Origin: Corynebacterium kalinowskii
GTDB taxonomy: Bacteria; Actinomycetota; Actinomycetes; Mycobacteriales; Mycobacteriaceae
DNA length: 64,000 nt
NCBI RefSeq assembly: GCF_009734385.1
Contig: NZ_CP046452.1
Location: forward strand, 992,001-1,056,000
Reading direction: 5' to 3'
The notes under the pieces were generated by a model. It was not told the DNA's origin, did not search any database, and saw nothing but the letters and a program-made list of their open reading frames with translations. The stretch's first letter is position 1. Every line of letters starts with the position of its first letter. Position numbers and translations under genes: made by a program. Shown piece after piece: positions 32,968 through 41,571 of the stretch.

Positions 32968-33291
32968 CTACTTGTCTCTTTTTGACATGGTAGTAAATGC
33001 TCTACTCTGACTATCGGGTTTCATGTATCTAGAATCCGGAGAAAACTTTCGCCCCACCCAACTAATCAGTAAACCCGTCGCCAGGAATACCCCCATCTCG
33101 ATGATCACCAACGGGTGCCTGTTTTCCACGAGGGCTAGCATAACCAGCACAGTGTGCCCGATGACGATGAGTCTTGGCGTGATCACGGGTCGAGCACCCC
33201 GGAGGGCTGCCACGAACCAGTCGATGACCTTGCACGATAAAGTCAGTCCCAAAGAGATGAGCACGCCGGCGATGAGGTAGAGGTAGAGCAA
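32968..33291 (-). CDS. Small membrane protein, unknown function
   Basis: A 107-residue protein with three or four hydrophobic helices (LLYLYLIAGVLISLGL, ITPRLIVIGHTVLVMLAL, HPLVIIEMGVFLATGLLISWVG) and a short basic tail. I recognise no family. TTG 33291 is chosen because CAGGAG sits 6 nt upstream; an ATG at 33345 would overlap the start of the divergent methyltransferase gene and adds a hydrophilic stretch of 18 residues. Confidence 0.6.
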   Translation of the reverse strand: MLYLYLIAGVLISLGLTLSCKVIDWFVAALRGARPVITPRLIVIGHTVLVMLALVENRHPLVIIEMGVFLATGLLISWVGRKFSPDSRYMKPDSQSRAFTTMSKRDK

Positions 33292-33324
33292 GGGGAACTC
33301 CTGACAGTCTGTGAAAGGCAACGT

Positions 33325-33879
33325 ATGAACCACAATTTCGAACAACTCTACGCGTCCCAGGACCAGGTCTGGTCGGGTAATCCCAATGAGAACCTGGTCA
33401 AAGAGCTACAGAACGCGCGCCCAGGCACCGCGCTGGACATCGGGTGTGGCGAGGGCGCCGACGTGAAGTGGCTCCACGATCAGGGGTGGGAGGTTACCGG
33501 CATCGATCCCTCCGCGACGGCGATCGAGCGTTCAGCCCAGAAGTGCCCGGAGGCCACGCTGCACGTGGGTACTTTCGAGGAGCTCGAACTAGGCACCTAT
33601 GACCTCATTGTTGCGTCCTACGTGCCTCTCGCCAAAGATGCAGGTAGGAAGCTCAAAGAGTGCCTGAACGCAAGCGGCACTCTGGTCCTGCTGCACCACG
33701 AGTTCCCGCAGCACCAGGCCCCAGAGGATTACCTCATGCCCCACAACGCGGAAGAGCTACTCGGGGATGAGTGGGATCTAGAAATCACCAAGAAGCAGCG
33801 CGCCGTGCAGCACGGCAACGGCAAGCACCACAAGGATGATCTACTGCTAACAGCTAGAGTCCGAGGGCACGCAAAATAG
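33325..33879 (+). CDS. SAM-dependent methyltransferase (class I)
   Basis: A 184-residue class I methyltransferase. Motif I (ALDIGCGEGADVKWL, about residues 36-50) binds S-adenosylmethionine; motif II follows at VTGIDPSATAIE, and post-I/III at YDLIVASYVPL. The length is typical of small-molecule enzymes (UbiE/TehB-like); the substrate is not evident. GAAAGG precedes the ATG. It overlaps the convergent isochorismate synthase gene by 26 bp. Confidence 0.85.
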   Translation: MNHNFEQLYASQDQVWSGNPNENLVKELQNARPGTALDIGCGEGADVKWLHDQGWEVTGIDPSATAIERSAQKCPEATLHVGTFEELELGTYDLIVASYVPLAKDAGRKLKECLNASGTLVLLHHEFPQHQAPEDYLMPHNAEELLGDEWDLEITKKQRAVQHGNGKHHKDDLLLTARVRGHAK

Positions 33880-34957
33880 TTCGGAGTTTTGCGTCTGTTT
33901 CCGAAAGCTCCGCCTCAGGGGACGAAGACGCCACGATCCCGCCGCCGGCCCAGGCCCGGGCGGTGAGGCCATCGGGGGAGACTTCGGCGCAGCGGATCGC
34001 CACCATGTACTCGCCGTCACCTGAGCTATCGCACCAGCCGACGGCGCCGGCGTAGAAGCCGCGTGGGGTTTCTACGGATTCGATGAGCGCCTCTGCGGCA
34101 TCGACTGGGGTGCCGCAGATTGCCGGGGTGGGGTGGACGAGGAGCGCGAGTTCCAGGGCAGTCATCGGCTTGGACAGGGTGCCGACGATCGGGGTGGCCA
34201 AATGCCACATCTCGTCAGTCTTGGTTAGCTCTGGAACTTCAGGTGCAGAAACAGTGCCACATACCGGCTCCAGCAGACGCAGCAGGTGATCGACCACGAA
34301 GCGGTGCTCGGCTAGATCCTTTGCGCTGGCTGCGAGGTCGGCGCCAGCCAGGTGATCCTTCACCGGATCAGTCGACCGAGGGGCGGAACCGGCCAACGGA
34401 TAAGCCGTTACGGTCGATCCCTGCAGTTTGATCAGTACTTCTGGGGAACTGCCCACCAGGAAACCTCGGCCGACGGGGGAGAGGTCGGCGATGAAGCCAT
34501 CGAAGTTGTGCGAATTGTCAATCAGGCGTGCAGCGACGAGGCGGGGGTCTACTGGCGTCGCAAAGCTAATGTCTACGGCGCGGGCGAGCACCACCTTTTC
34601 CAGCGCGGTGTTGGTGATGGTGGCGCGGGCGGCGGCCACGCGTTCGACGTGTTCGTCTGGGGACGGGTCGAAGCCTGCCACGGAGGCGGATAGCTCCGCG
34701 CCGGGACCCATGCGGTAGTAAGAGTGGGGCTCGAGGGGTCCGTCTTCGCGAATGATCCGCTCAGGCACGGTCAGAGCTGCGGGCGCTCCGTGGAGGAATG
34801 GCAGGGCCCCGACCACCATCTCCACCTCGCCTGATTTCAGTGCTTCGGCTGCCTCCCACGGGTCCGTAAACGTGCGCGCCGACCCTTGAGTACGCACCGA
34901 ACCGTGTGTTCGGGAAAGGAGGAAATCAGGTGCGGTCGACGGGCGAGGGTTACTCAT
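33854..34957 (-). CDS. Isochorismate synthase (chorismate-binding enzyme)
   Basis: A 367-residue member of the chorismate-utilising family. TALEKVVLARAVDI, GFLVGSSPEVLI, HLATPIVGTL, LHPTPAICGTPVDAA and GFYAGAVGWCD match isochorismate synthases (EntC/DhbC/MenF), with the catalytic lysine and glutamates in the expected order. The product feeds menaquinone or a catechol siderophore. No other men or ent gene is nearby, so which pathway it serves is open. It is divergent from gltX with 35 bp between starts. Confidence 0.88.
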   Translation of the reverse strand: MSNPRPSTAPDFLLSRTHGSVRTQGSARTFTDPWEAAEALKSGEVEMVVGALPFLHGAPAALTVPERIIREDGPLEPHSYYRMGPGAELSASVAGFDPSPDEHVERVAAARATITNTALEKVVLARAVDISFATPVDPRLVAARLIDNSHNFDGFIADLSPVGRGFLVGSSPEVLIKLQGSTVTAYPLAGSAPRSTDPVKDHLAGADLAASAKDLAEHRFVVDHLLRLLEPVCGTVSAPEVPELTKTDEMWHLATPIVGTLSKPMTALELALLVHPTPAICGTPVDAAEALIESVETPRGFYAGAVGWCDSSGDGEYMVAIRCAEVSPDGLTARAWAGGGIVASSSPEAELSETDAKLRTILRALGL

Positions 34958-34992
34958 AGTTAGACAAGCTTACTGGACTAGACTTGGGTGCC

Positions 34993-36465
34993 ATGACTGA
35001 AGTACGCGTACGATTCTGCCCGTCGCCAACCGGCACCCCGCATGTCGGCATGGTGCGCACCGCACTGTTCAACTGGGCCTATGCCCGCCACACCGGCGGC
35101 AAGCTCATCTTCCGCATCGAAGACACCGATGCCGCCCGCGACAGCGAGGATAGCTACCAGGCCATCATCGATTCCCTCACGTGGCTCGGTATGAACTGGG
35201 ACGAAGGCGTGGTCACCGGCGGCCCACACGAACCGTACCGCCAGTCCCAGCGCATGGACATCTACGCTGACGTCCTGCGCAAGCTTATCGACGCCGGGGA
35301 GGTCTACCCGGCGTACTCCACGGCCGAGGAAGTGGAAGAGCGCCACAAAGCCGCCGGCCGCGATCCGAAGCTGGGCTACGACAACTACGACCGCACCCTG
35401 ACCGAAGAGCAGATTGCCGCGTTTGAGGCCGAGGGCCGTAAGCCAGTGTGGCGCCTGCGGATGCCAGAGCAGGACTGGACTTGGAACGACCTGGTCCGTG
35501 GCGAGATCACCTTCCAGTCGTCGACCCAGCCGGATTATGTGGTGGCCCGTTCCAACGGCGCACCGCTGTACACCCTGGTCAACCCGGTCGATGATGCGCT
35601 CATGGGCATCACCCACGTCCTGCGCGGCGAGGATTTGCTGCCTTCCACACCCCGTCAGCTGGCGCTCTACGCGGCGCTGCAGCGGATTGGCGTCACGTCG
35701 TTTACGCCAGAGTTTGGCCACATGCCATTCGTGATGGGCGAGGGCAACAAGAAGCTCTCCAAGCGCGACCCGCAGTCCAACCTGTTCAACCACCGCGACA
35801 ACGGCATCATCCCAGAGGGCATGCTGAACTACCTGGCGTTGCTGGGCTGGTCGCTGTCTTCCGATCAGGACATCTTTAGCGTTGAGCAGCTGGTTGAGAA
35901 CTTCGACATCAAGGACGTGCTCTCCAACCCGGCACGCTTTGATGAGAAGAAGCTCCTAGCCATCAACGCTGATCACATTCGCCTGCTGTCCCCTGAGGAT
36001 TTTGCCGCACGATTCCGCGCCTACCTGGAAGAGTACTTCGAGTTCTCTCCTGAGTACCCAGCGGACAAGTTCGCCTTCCTCGCCGAGCAGACCCAGACCC
36101 GCATCAAGACCCTTTCCGAGGGCTGGGACCTGGTCAAGTTCCTCTTCGTTGAGGACGAGGCTTTGGAGCTGGAAGAAAAGTCCGCACGCAAGAACCTGAA
36201 GGAAGACGCGGTACAGCCACTGACTGTGGCTATTGAGGTGCTGTCTTCCCTGGACGATTTCTCCACGCCAGCGATCGAGGCCGCCCTGTCCAAGGCTCTC
36301 ATCGAGGATCTGGAACTCAAGCCTCGAAAGGCTTACGGAGCGCTTCGTGTGGCCATCTCTGGCGCAGCAGTCTCCCCGCCGCTATTTGAGTCCATGGAGC
36401 TCCTGGGCAAGGAATCCACGCTCTTCCGCTTGAAGAAGGCGCTGGAGCAGACGCCGTTCGCATAG
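34993..36465 (+). CDS. gltX: Glutamyl-tRNA synthetase
   Basis: A 490-residue class I synthetase that charges tRNA-Glu and, in organisms using GatCAB, tRNA-Gln. The HIGH-like motif is PHVG (residues 16-19) and the KMSKS-like motif is KLSKRD. The presence of gatCAB in this window agrees with a non-discriminating enzyme. TAGACT (34979-34984) ends 8 nt before the ATG: leaderless. The next genes are tRNA-Gln and tRNA-Glu, the very substrates of this enzyme. Confidence 0.96.
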   Translation: MTEVRVRFCPSPTGTPHVGMVRTALFNWAYARHTGGKLIFRIEDTDAARDSEDSYQAIIDSLTWLGMNWDEGVVTGGPHEPYRQSQRMDIYADVLRKLIDAGEVYPAYSTAEEVEERHKAAGRDPKLGYDNYDRTLTEEQIAAFEAEGRKPVWRLRMPEQDWTWNDLVRGEITFQSSTQPDYVVARSNGAPLYTLVNPVDDALMGITHVLRGEDLLPSTPRQLALYAALQRIGVTSFTPEFGHMPFVMGEGNKKLSKRDPQSNLFNHRDNGIIPEGMLNYLALLGWSLSSDQDIFSVEQLVENFDIKDVLSNPARFDEKKLLAINADHIRLLSPEDFAARFRAYLEEYFEFSPEYPADKFAFLAEQTQTRIKTLSEGWDLVKFLFVEDEALELEEKSARKNLKEDAVQPLTVAIEVLSSLDDFSTPAIEAALSKALIEDLELKPRKAYGALRVAISGAAVSPPLFESMELLGKESTLFRLKKALEQTPFA

Positions 36466-36476
36466 ACCCACCGGCC

Positions 36477-36536
36477 GGATTTGGTAAAGCAGCCTGACGA
36501 TTCGCCCCGATTTTGTCGGTCTGCATCACCAAATCC
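36477..36536 (+). repeat. Inverted repeat between gltX and tRNA-Gln
   Basis: GGATTTGGTAAAGCAG (36477-36492) and CTGCATCACCAAATCC (36521-36536) pair at 14 of 16 positions around a 28-nt spacer. No T run follows, so it is not a standard terminator. It could be an mRNA 3'-end structure or a regulator site upstream of the tRNA promoter (TTGTCG and TATAGT, about 18 nt apart, near 36556-36585). Confidence 0.5.
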
Positions 36537-36625
36537 AGCGGGCGTTGACCTGCGGATTTGTCGAAGTTGCACCCTTGTGGTTATAGTATTCCTCGTTGCA
36601 CAGCGCGCTAAACCGCTGGAAACAT

Positions 36626-36697
36626 TGGCCTATGGTGTAATTGGCAACACAAGGGTTTCTGGTACCCTCATTCTAGGTTCGAGTCCTGGTAGGCCAG
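36626..36697 (+). tRNA. tRNA-Gln (CUG)
   Basis: A 72-nt cloverleaf: acceptor TGGCCTA/TAGGCCA, D loop with GTAATTGG, anticodon loop TTCTGGT (anticodon CTG), T arm with GGTTCGAGTCC and discriminator G. CCA is not encoded. The U1-A72 pair is the usual Gln-type feature. Confidence 0.95.
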
Positions 36698-36734
36698 CAG
36701 CAGTTCACTGTACTGCATAAACAACAGTAGTCCT

Positions 36735-36807
36735 GCCCCGTTCGTCTAGCGGCCTAGGACGCCGGCCTCTCACGCCGGTAACACGGGTTCAAATCCCGTA
36801 CGGGGTA
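36735..36807 (+). tRNA. tRNA-Glu (CUC), copy 1
   Basis: A 73-nt cloverleaf: acceptor GCCCCGT/ACGGGGT, anticodon loop CTCTCAC (anticodon CTC), T arm CGGGTTCAAATCCCG, discriminator A; CCA not encoded. Identical to the copy at 41629-41701. Probably co-transcribed with tRNA-Gln. Confidence 0.96.
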
Positions 36808-36814
36808 CAAAGTC

Positions 36815-36847
36815 AAAGAGCTCCTTCTTCGGAAGGGGCTCTTTTGT
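36815..36847 (+). terminator. Terminator of the tRNA-Gln/tRNA-Glu unit
   Basis: AAGAGCTCCTTC (36816-36827) pairs with GAAGGGGCTCTT (36832-36843) around a TTCG tetraloop, followed by a short T run. Confidence 0.92.
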
Positions 36848-36928
36848 TTATGACAGAGCCTGAAACTGGTCATTTCAAACCGAAGATTACAGATTCGGTG
36901 TCTGCGCATTCTGACTAGACTATTAGGC

Positions 36929-38080
36929 ATGAACCAAAATAGGACAGTGGACCAGCAAATTGCGGTCTTCGGACAAGCTGGAAGTGGCAAAACGGTACTG
37001 TTGTGCTCGTTTTATGGTGCTGCTCGCGATAACATCCAACTTGAGCAGCCACTGTTCGACCTTCATGCACAGGATGACCGGCACACCTCGCTCATCTCTC
37101 AGTATTTAGGAATGAAAGAGGATCATAAGGTCCCGCTAACTAATAAGTTCGAATCAATTCATACCGTGTTCAAGCTCAAGCAAAGAGGACTCGGGCTCAA
37201 AGAGCTAGCAAAGACTGATTCAGTGCGCCTTACTTGGTGGGATTACCCAGGTGAATGGTTTGAGGGAGGCGCATCGACCGAATCTGAACGCCGAGATAAG
37301 GCCCAGACCTTCCGTAGAATGCTGGGGTCGGATGTCGCACTGTTTCTAGTCGATGGTCAACGACTCCAGGAATATGCTGGCGAGGAAGAACGATACCTGC
37401 GGTATTTGTTCGATGGTTTTTCCAGCACTCTCAGCGACGTTCAGGACGAAATTCTGCAATGTGGCGGTTTACTCAAGCAGTTTCCGAGGATCTGGGTACT
37501 GGCTTTATCAAAGGCCGATCTATGGCCCGACATGACCGTCCAAGACTTTGAGAATCTTTTGAACAAGAAGGCCGGAAGTGAGATCAATGCGCTTCGGTCT
37601 AAGTTGCTTGAGTTTATCGAGGATGACGAGGCATTCTCGTTTGGGAAAGACTTTCTGCTACTTTCCTCCGCGAAGTTCACCCCTGGTTCCATTGACATGA
37701 GTCAGCGCAAGGGGCTCGATGTTCTTTTGCCACTAGCTTGTGTGCTACCAATTCAACGACATCTCTGGTGGCAGGAGTTCAAGGTTTTGCCGATGAACCT
37801 TGCAGAGAAGATGTTGGACTTGGATCTGGTTAAGGTCCTGGTTCCTGTTGTTGTCAAAGCCTTACGGGCAGGAAAAGGCACCGGACATATCAAATTTGTA
37901 GCCGCAAGTTTCTTTGCAGACCTCGTCGAGCAAATGGCCGATCAGTCTTTTGAAAATCTGGCACGCATCCAAGCTGAGGCCACAGAAAAACGCGAGTTCT
38001 TGAAGGCATTGGTTGCGGAGTTTACTCAGCGGCTAAACCAAGCCGAACATGATCGAGTTCTGGTAAGGGATTCGAAATGA
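36929..38080 (+). CDS. TRAFAC/double-GTPase-like NTPase
   Basis: A 383-residue P-loop protein. Walker A GQAGSGKT lies at residues 15-22; WWDYPGEWF at 103-111 is a G3/Walker B-type motif; FLVDGQRL follows at 139-146; ALSKAD at 192-197 resembles G4 (NKxD); LLSSAKF may serve as G5. The helical C-terminus (about 255-383) is charged at its end. This matches the double-GTPase (TRAFAC-clade) proteins proposed, from comparative genomics, to act in bacterial conflict systems. TAGACT (36916-36921) ends 7 nt before the ATG. It overlaps the next gene by 4 bp. The DNA looks more AT-rich than the flanks, consistent with acquisition. Confidence 0.78.
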   Translation: MNQNRTVDQQIAVFGQAGSGKTVLLCSFYGAARDNIQLEQPLFDLHAQDDRHTSLISQYLGMKEDHKVPLTNKFESIHTVFKLKQRGLGLKELAKTDSVRLTWWDYPGEWFEGGASTESERRDKAQTFRRMLGSDVALFLVDGQRLQEYAGEEERYLRYLFDGFSSTLSDVQDEILQCGGLLKQFPRIWVLALSKADLWPDMTVQDFENLLNKKAGSEINALRSKLLEFIEDDEAFSFGKDFLLLSSAKFTPGSIDMSQRKGLDVLLPLACVLPIQRHLWWQEFKVLPMNLAEKMLDLDLVKVLVPVVVKALRAGKGTGHIKFVAASFFADLVEQMADQSFENLARIQAEATEKREFLKALVAEFTQRLNQAEHDRVLVRDSK

Positions 38081-38406
38081 CCTTGATGTGGGCCACACGA
38101 GGGCAAAACTGGGGTTTCCAGTTTCTCGATGACGGAGGCGAACTAGATCCGCTTCCTACCTATAAACAGGCCTTTGCTAATAAGACAGAAGTCCCTGAAT
38201 TTGTTCGAATTTGTAGCGAATTTACCGCAGCAAGAATAATGGATCCATTGGGTCGCTCTGATCATTCCGGAAGAGTGATTCCGCACGACTTTGTTTTGCG
38301 GGGAAAGATGGCTGAAGGAATTCACAGCATAGTAGATGTGCAGGAATTAATTTGGCCACTCGTTGCTGAAAAATACGAAGAGATTTGGGACCGAAAAACG
38401 TTCTAG
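38077..38406 (+). CDS. Small partner protein of the GTPase
   Basis: A 109-residue soluble protein coupled to the GTPase gene by an ATGA overlap. It has a tryptophan-rich start (WATRGQNWGFQFLDDGG), then DPLGRSDHSGRVIPHDFVLRG (a GR...GR..PH.F pattern) and a C-terminal helix with LIWPLVAEKYEEIW. I know no named family; the GR/PH.F pattern recalls the GTPase-associated modules described next to double-GTPases. No membrane segment. Probably an adaptor or effector-recognition partner. Confidence 0.7.
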   Translation: MTLMWATRGQNWGFQFLDDGGELDPLPTYKQAFANKTEVPEFVRICSEFTAARIMDPLGRSDHSGRVIPHDFVLRGKMAEGIHSIVDVQELIWPLVAEKYEEIWDRKTF

Positions 38407-38414
38407 CAAAAGAA

Positions 38415-38978
38415 CTAGTACATGTACACGGTGGCATTGTTGCCGCCGGTGCATGTGATCAGCTTCGATGGGGCGGTGCTGCACTGCATGGTGTAGCGCT
38501 CACCGGTCACGGGACTCATGACATCGATGGGGGATTTCAGGTGGTCGCGGACATTTGCCATTTCCGCCTTGATTTCTTCAATTTGTGCGTCCATGACCGC
38601 TCTAGCGAATTCGCAGCTAGTGTTTTGCCCGGCCGCCACAAGGTTGAGTCCGTAGCCATCTCCGTAAACGCAGACGGTGGATTGTTGTCCGTTGATAGTG
38701 ATCGGTGCGCCGATGCTGGGGTTTGTCTTCAGCTGTTCGTAAATCTCATCCGAGGTGGAAACGGGTGCTGGGGTCGAGGTAACGGCTGGCTGAGGCGCAG
38801 TCGATGGTATGGACTTCGGGCTGGGGCTCTCGGCCGTCTCAGTGACCGTGGTGACCACGGTGTGTGGGGCAGTGGCTTCGGAGCTTGCCGTGGCGGTGTT
38901 GTCGGTGTCACCCGAGCCGCACGAAGTCAAAGTTACTGTCAATGTCGCTGCCAGGAGGGAAATTGTCAGCCGTTTCAT
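38415..38978 (-). CDS. Secreted lipoprotein, unknown function
   Basis: A 187-residue protein with a lipoprotein signal peptide ending LTSC (C20), a Ser/Thr/Pro-rich linker (about 25-75) and a folded C-terminal domain with four cysteines (VCVYGDGYGLNLVAAGQNTSC..., MQCSTA, LITC) that probably form two disulphides. No family recognised. It is convergent with the GTPase cassette, 8 bp from its end. Confidence 0.75.
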   Translation of the reverse strand: MKRLTISLLAATLTVTLTSCGSGDTDNTATASSEATAPHTVVTTVTETAESPSPKSIPSTAPQPAVTSTPAPVSTSDEIYEQLKTNPSIGAPITINGQQSTVCVYGDGYGLNLVAAGQNTSCEFARAVMDAQIEEIKAEMANVRDHLKSPIDVMSPVTGERYTMQCSTAPSKLITCTGGNNATVYMY

Positions 38979-39190
38979 ACCTTTAATCGTAGGCGCTGAG
39001 CGGGTAAGTCTCTAGGGTTTGTTGGCTCACAATCGGGCGTCGATAAGCGCGCGACCGAGGGTTATTATAACCAGTTGCATGCTGAATGTCTGGGGATTGG
39101 CGAAAGTGTGAAAAATTGGTGCGAAGCATGCGCTAATGAATATTTTCACAAAGGCTTCCCTCTGGTTATAACATTGCTTATGCTGCAGGT

Positions 39191-39204
39191 ATACAACGTT
39201 GTAT
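39191..39204. promoter_or_regulatory. Perfect 14-bp palindrome ATACAACGTTGTAT
   Basis: Exact palindrome 36 bp upstream of the 39240 mini-ORF. The symmetry suits a TetR-type dimer; two TetR-type genes lie close by, but the link is inference. Confidence 0.45.
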
Positions 39205-39239
39205 GGCTTGAAAAGTAGCCGACATAGAAAGGAGAGTGA

Positions 39240-39305
39240 ATGGTAGAGGTAGAGAATTATCGACGCACTGCCGTCACCCCTTCTGTACAGCGAGCACAGC
39301 CATAA
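39240..39305 (+). CDS. Possible 21-residue peptide
   Basis: ATG 39240 follows AAAGGAGAG with ideal spacing and opens a 21-codon frame (begins MVEVENYRRT, ends QRAQP). A second frame of ten codons at 39364-39396 has a similar context (AAGGAAAGTGAATG). These may be leader peptides, small proteins or chance; only the ribosome site argues for translation. Confidence 0.3.
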   Translation: MVEVENYRRTAVTPSVQRAQP

Positions 39306-39567
39306 TCCAATCCTTCGAGAAGGCGCGAAAAGCGCGAAGGTGGAGCTAGCAGAAGGAAAGTGAATGAGCAAAGTGTCCGCAGATCAGGCACGCTGATTGC
39401 ACACTCGGCAAACTTTCCCCGCAGAGAAAAAGTGGACGTTGCCTCCGAGAAATAGGGGCAAGCGAAACCTCCACAGCGATCGCCGACTTAAGTTGTGAAA
39501 ACCGGTCAGCAGTAGCCGATGCGTTAGAAACAGAAACCCCGTCCATGTGGCGGGGTATTCTGGTGTT

Positions 39568-40122
39568 ATGTTTACCCCTCGAATGATGCGCGCCATAAAC
39601 GCCGCCGCCACCGCACACGACGGCCACTACCGCAAGGCCACCCGCATCCCGTACGTCTCCCACCTGTTCGGCGTAATGACGATTGCTGCGAGCATTACCG
39701 ATGACGAAGATGTGTTAATCGCCTGCCTGCTTCACGACGCCATCGAAGACATACCCGAGACCTACGGTGCCACCCAGATCGAAGCCGACTTTGGTCCCCG
39801 CGTGCTCGGAATCGTGCAGGGGGTCACCAAAATCGAGGCAGATTCCTGGCAGGAACGCTCCGATGCCTACATCGCGCACCTGCGCGACGAAGCCAGCGAC
39901 GAATCCCTCATCGTGTCCCTGTGCGACAAGTCCCACAACCTCATGTCGATTCTCGCTGATCATGACGCTATCGGCGATGAACTGTGGGAGCGGTTCAATT
40001 CCGGCAAGGAGCGCCAGCAGTGGTGGTACCGCAGCATCCTGGAGGTAGCATCCCAGCGGCTGCCTGATAATGAGGTGTTGCGAACCTATGCGGCCAACGT
40101 CGAGCGACTGGCTAGCCTCTAA
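39568..40122 (+). CDS. Small HD-domain protein, probable alarmone (ppGpp) hydrolase
   Basis: A 184-residue HD-superfamily protein. AHDGHYRKATRIPYVSHLFGV and LLHDAIEDIPETYG supply the RelA/SpoT-type hydrolase motifs (H, HD, ED); DKSHNLMSIL continues the fold. It has no synthetase, TGS or ACT domain, so it resembles the stand-alone alarmone hydrolases (SAH/MESH1-like). Start ATG 39568: a TATTCT -10 box (39556-39561) ends 6 nt before. Ends overlap the convergent double-TetR gene by 11 bp. Confidence 0.8.
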   Translation: MFTPRMMRAINAAATAHDGHYRKATRIPYVSHLFGVMTIAASITDDEDVLIACLLHDAIEDIPETYGATQIEADFGPRVLGIVQGVTKIEADSWQERSDAYIAHLRDEASDESLIVSLCDKSHNLMSILADHDAIGDELWERFNSGKERQQWWYRSILEVASQRLPDNEVLRTYAANVERLASL

Positions 40123-41500
40123 GGGTTCTGGCTTCCACGCCGTCCAACTCCAAGTCCAGTCGAGTGACGACGCTCGCCGTGTTCAAATCGACAGTGTCAT
40201 TGAGCACCGCAAACTTGAAGTCCTTATCGATATGGCGCAGTGGGCCGACTGAGAAGGAATTGGCCAGCCCGTGGGCGACAATCCAGACGTCGAGCGTGTT
40301 CTCAAACAACAACCACGGGGTCGGTTCCCCTCCGCCCTCAACAATCACAGCGCGCACGTAGGTGAGCAGTACTTGGAAAGTGGGGCCCATATTGGCGTTG
40401 ATCGGATTGCCATCAAACGCCGACGGGACGATCGAAGAGTTAGACAAGGCGATGAAAATGTCCAGCGCAGCGGGATCCATCATCGCTGAGGCAACGTAGC
40501 CTAAACCCGTGGACTTCGCGATGGCGACCGTCTTCGGATTATCTCCCAGCGCCTGCACCTGTTGGAGAGTAACTCGCTTGATCCACAAATCGAGGTGTTC
40601 ATCCACCTGAAGTTCGAACGGGACATCGGGTTTGAGTAGTCTTCGGGCCTGTTCCAGGGGAACTTCTGACCACTCGCAGGCGCCTTCTACGGTCAAATCG
40701 GCCACGCCATTGTGAACAGCATCTTCGATGGCACCGCGGAAAATCGCATTTCGGATCTCGTCGTCGGTGCTGCGAGGCATTTCCCGAGCAGGCAGGATCT
40801 GCGGGAATTCGGTACTGCCTGCAAAACCATGCGGCTCGACCACCAAATGACGTCCGGTGGCTAGAGAATCACCGACACCTGCGAGGATGTGGTGTAACAC
40901 TGACCGCGCGACCTGCTTTTTGGCCGTGTCATTAAAGAACCGCACCAAACCAAAAGACGCCAGGTGGGCGATGCCGTGGATCGCGGCGAAAATCGGGTAG
41001 CCACGCGAGCGTAGTAACCACAGATCCTCTGGGCCGTTTTGCGCGCGGATCTCATCCCGCACCAAAATCAACACCCGCTTCAGTAGCGGGTGGAAGTCCG
41101 CTTCCGCGATGTCCTCATCAAAGCTCTGCAAGTGATGGTCAAAAGCGAGGAGTGTGGTGAACGCGCCAAATGACTCCGTCTCCAGCTGTGAAAACTCGAA
41201 ATAGCCCTTTGCGACGGCCCAGATCCTCTCCGCAAAACTGGCCTCATCGCCTAATTCCTTGCAGTACTTATCGATGTAATAGTTGAACTGAAAACAAATG
41301 CGTTCGAGGATCGCATCGTAAAACTGCTGATGGGACGAGAAAATGAGCGCGACATCGTCCGGATGGGCCTGCAAAGACGCAGCGACAGAATCAAGATGCA
41401 GCGTCCGAGCATTCGGCTGACTCGCAACTGAGACGCCAGCGACAATTAACTTCTCTCGTAATAACAAGAGAGCGCGATTTTCGACTTGACTAGGACTCAC
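40112..41500 (-). CDS. Fused double TetR-like regulator
   Basis: A 462-residue protein made of two TetR-like halves. Half 1 has an HTH-like region (LHLDSVAASLQAHPDDVALIF) and a ligand-domain motif GIAHLASFGLVRFF; half 2 begins near residue 225 with LTVEGACEWSEVPLEQARRLL and carries VAHGLANSFSVGPLRHI. Ordinary TetR proteins are about 200 residues with one HTH. It is paralogous to the 41763-42977 protein. GTG 41500 is chosen because a TAGTTT box ends 7 nt before it; TTG 41518 behind GAGGA is possible. Upstream palindromes suggest autoregulation. Confidence 0.72.
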   Translation of the reverse strand: MSPSQVENRALLLLREKLIVAGVSVASQPNARTLHLDSVAASLQAHPDDVALIFSSHQQFYDAILERICFQFNYYIDKYCKELGDEASFAERIWAVAKGYFEFSQLETESFGAFTTLLAFDHHLQSFDEDIAEADFHPLLKRVLILVRDEIRAQNGPEDLWLLRSRGYPIFAAIHGIAHLASFGLVRFFNDTAKKQVARSVLHHILAGVGDSLATGRHLVVEPHGFAGSTEFPQILPAREMPRSTDDEIRNAIFRGAIEDAVHNGVADLTVEGACEWSEVPLEQARRLLKPDVPFELQVDEHLDLWIKRVTLQQVQALGDNPKTVAIAKSTGLGYVASAMMDPAALDIFIALSNSSIVPSAFDGNPINANMGPTFQVLLTYVRAVIVEGGGEPTPWLLFENTLDVWIVAHGLANSFSVGPLRHIDKDFKFAVLNDTVDLNTASVVTRLDLELDGVEARTLRG

Positions 41501-41571
41501 ATTTGCCAAACTACCCAAAAGGTTTTCCTCATTGGGGAAGGTTTGTTCGTTAACAACCCTTTAACAGGCAA

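Larger units (their letters stand above)
38979..39567. other. 589-bp gene-poor region with stacked palindromes
   Basis: No convincing long gene. It holds GGTTAT-T-ATAACC (39060-39072), GTTATAAC (39165-39172), a TGTGAAAA...TTTTCACA pair either side of 39110-39145, ATACAACGTTGTAT (39191-39204), two mini reading frames with good ribosome sites (39240, 39364) and a GCGCG-rich hairpin near 39318-39342. A stem ACCCCG/CGGGGT (39536-39556) lies just before the alarmone hydrolase promoter. Confidence 0.5.

Noticed and set aside
33292..33345. ATG at 33345 as start of the small membrane protein
   Set aside because: It overlaps the divergent methyltransferase start and has no ribosome site, whereas TTG 33291 has CAGGAG.
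38385..38999. Plus-strand 204-codon frame opposite the 38415-38978 lipoprotein
   Set aside because: The minus-strand frame has a lipoprotein signal peptide and cysteine pattern; the plus frame is a shadow.
39270..39363. An open frame ending in the TGA just before the 39364 mini-ORF
   Set aside because: No usable start codon; a stop lies upstream in the same frame.
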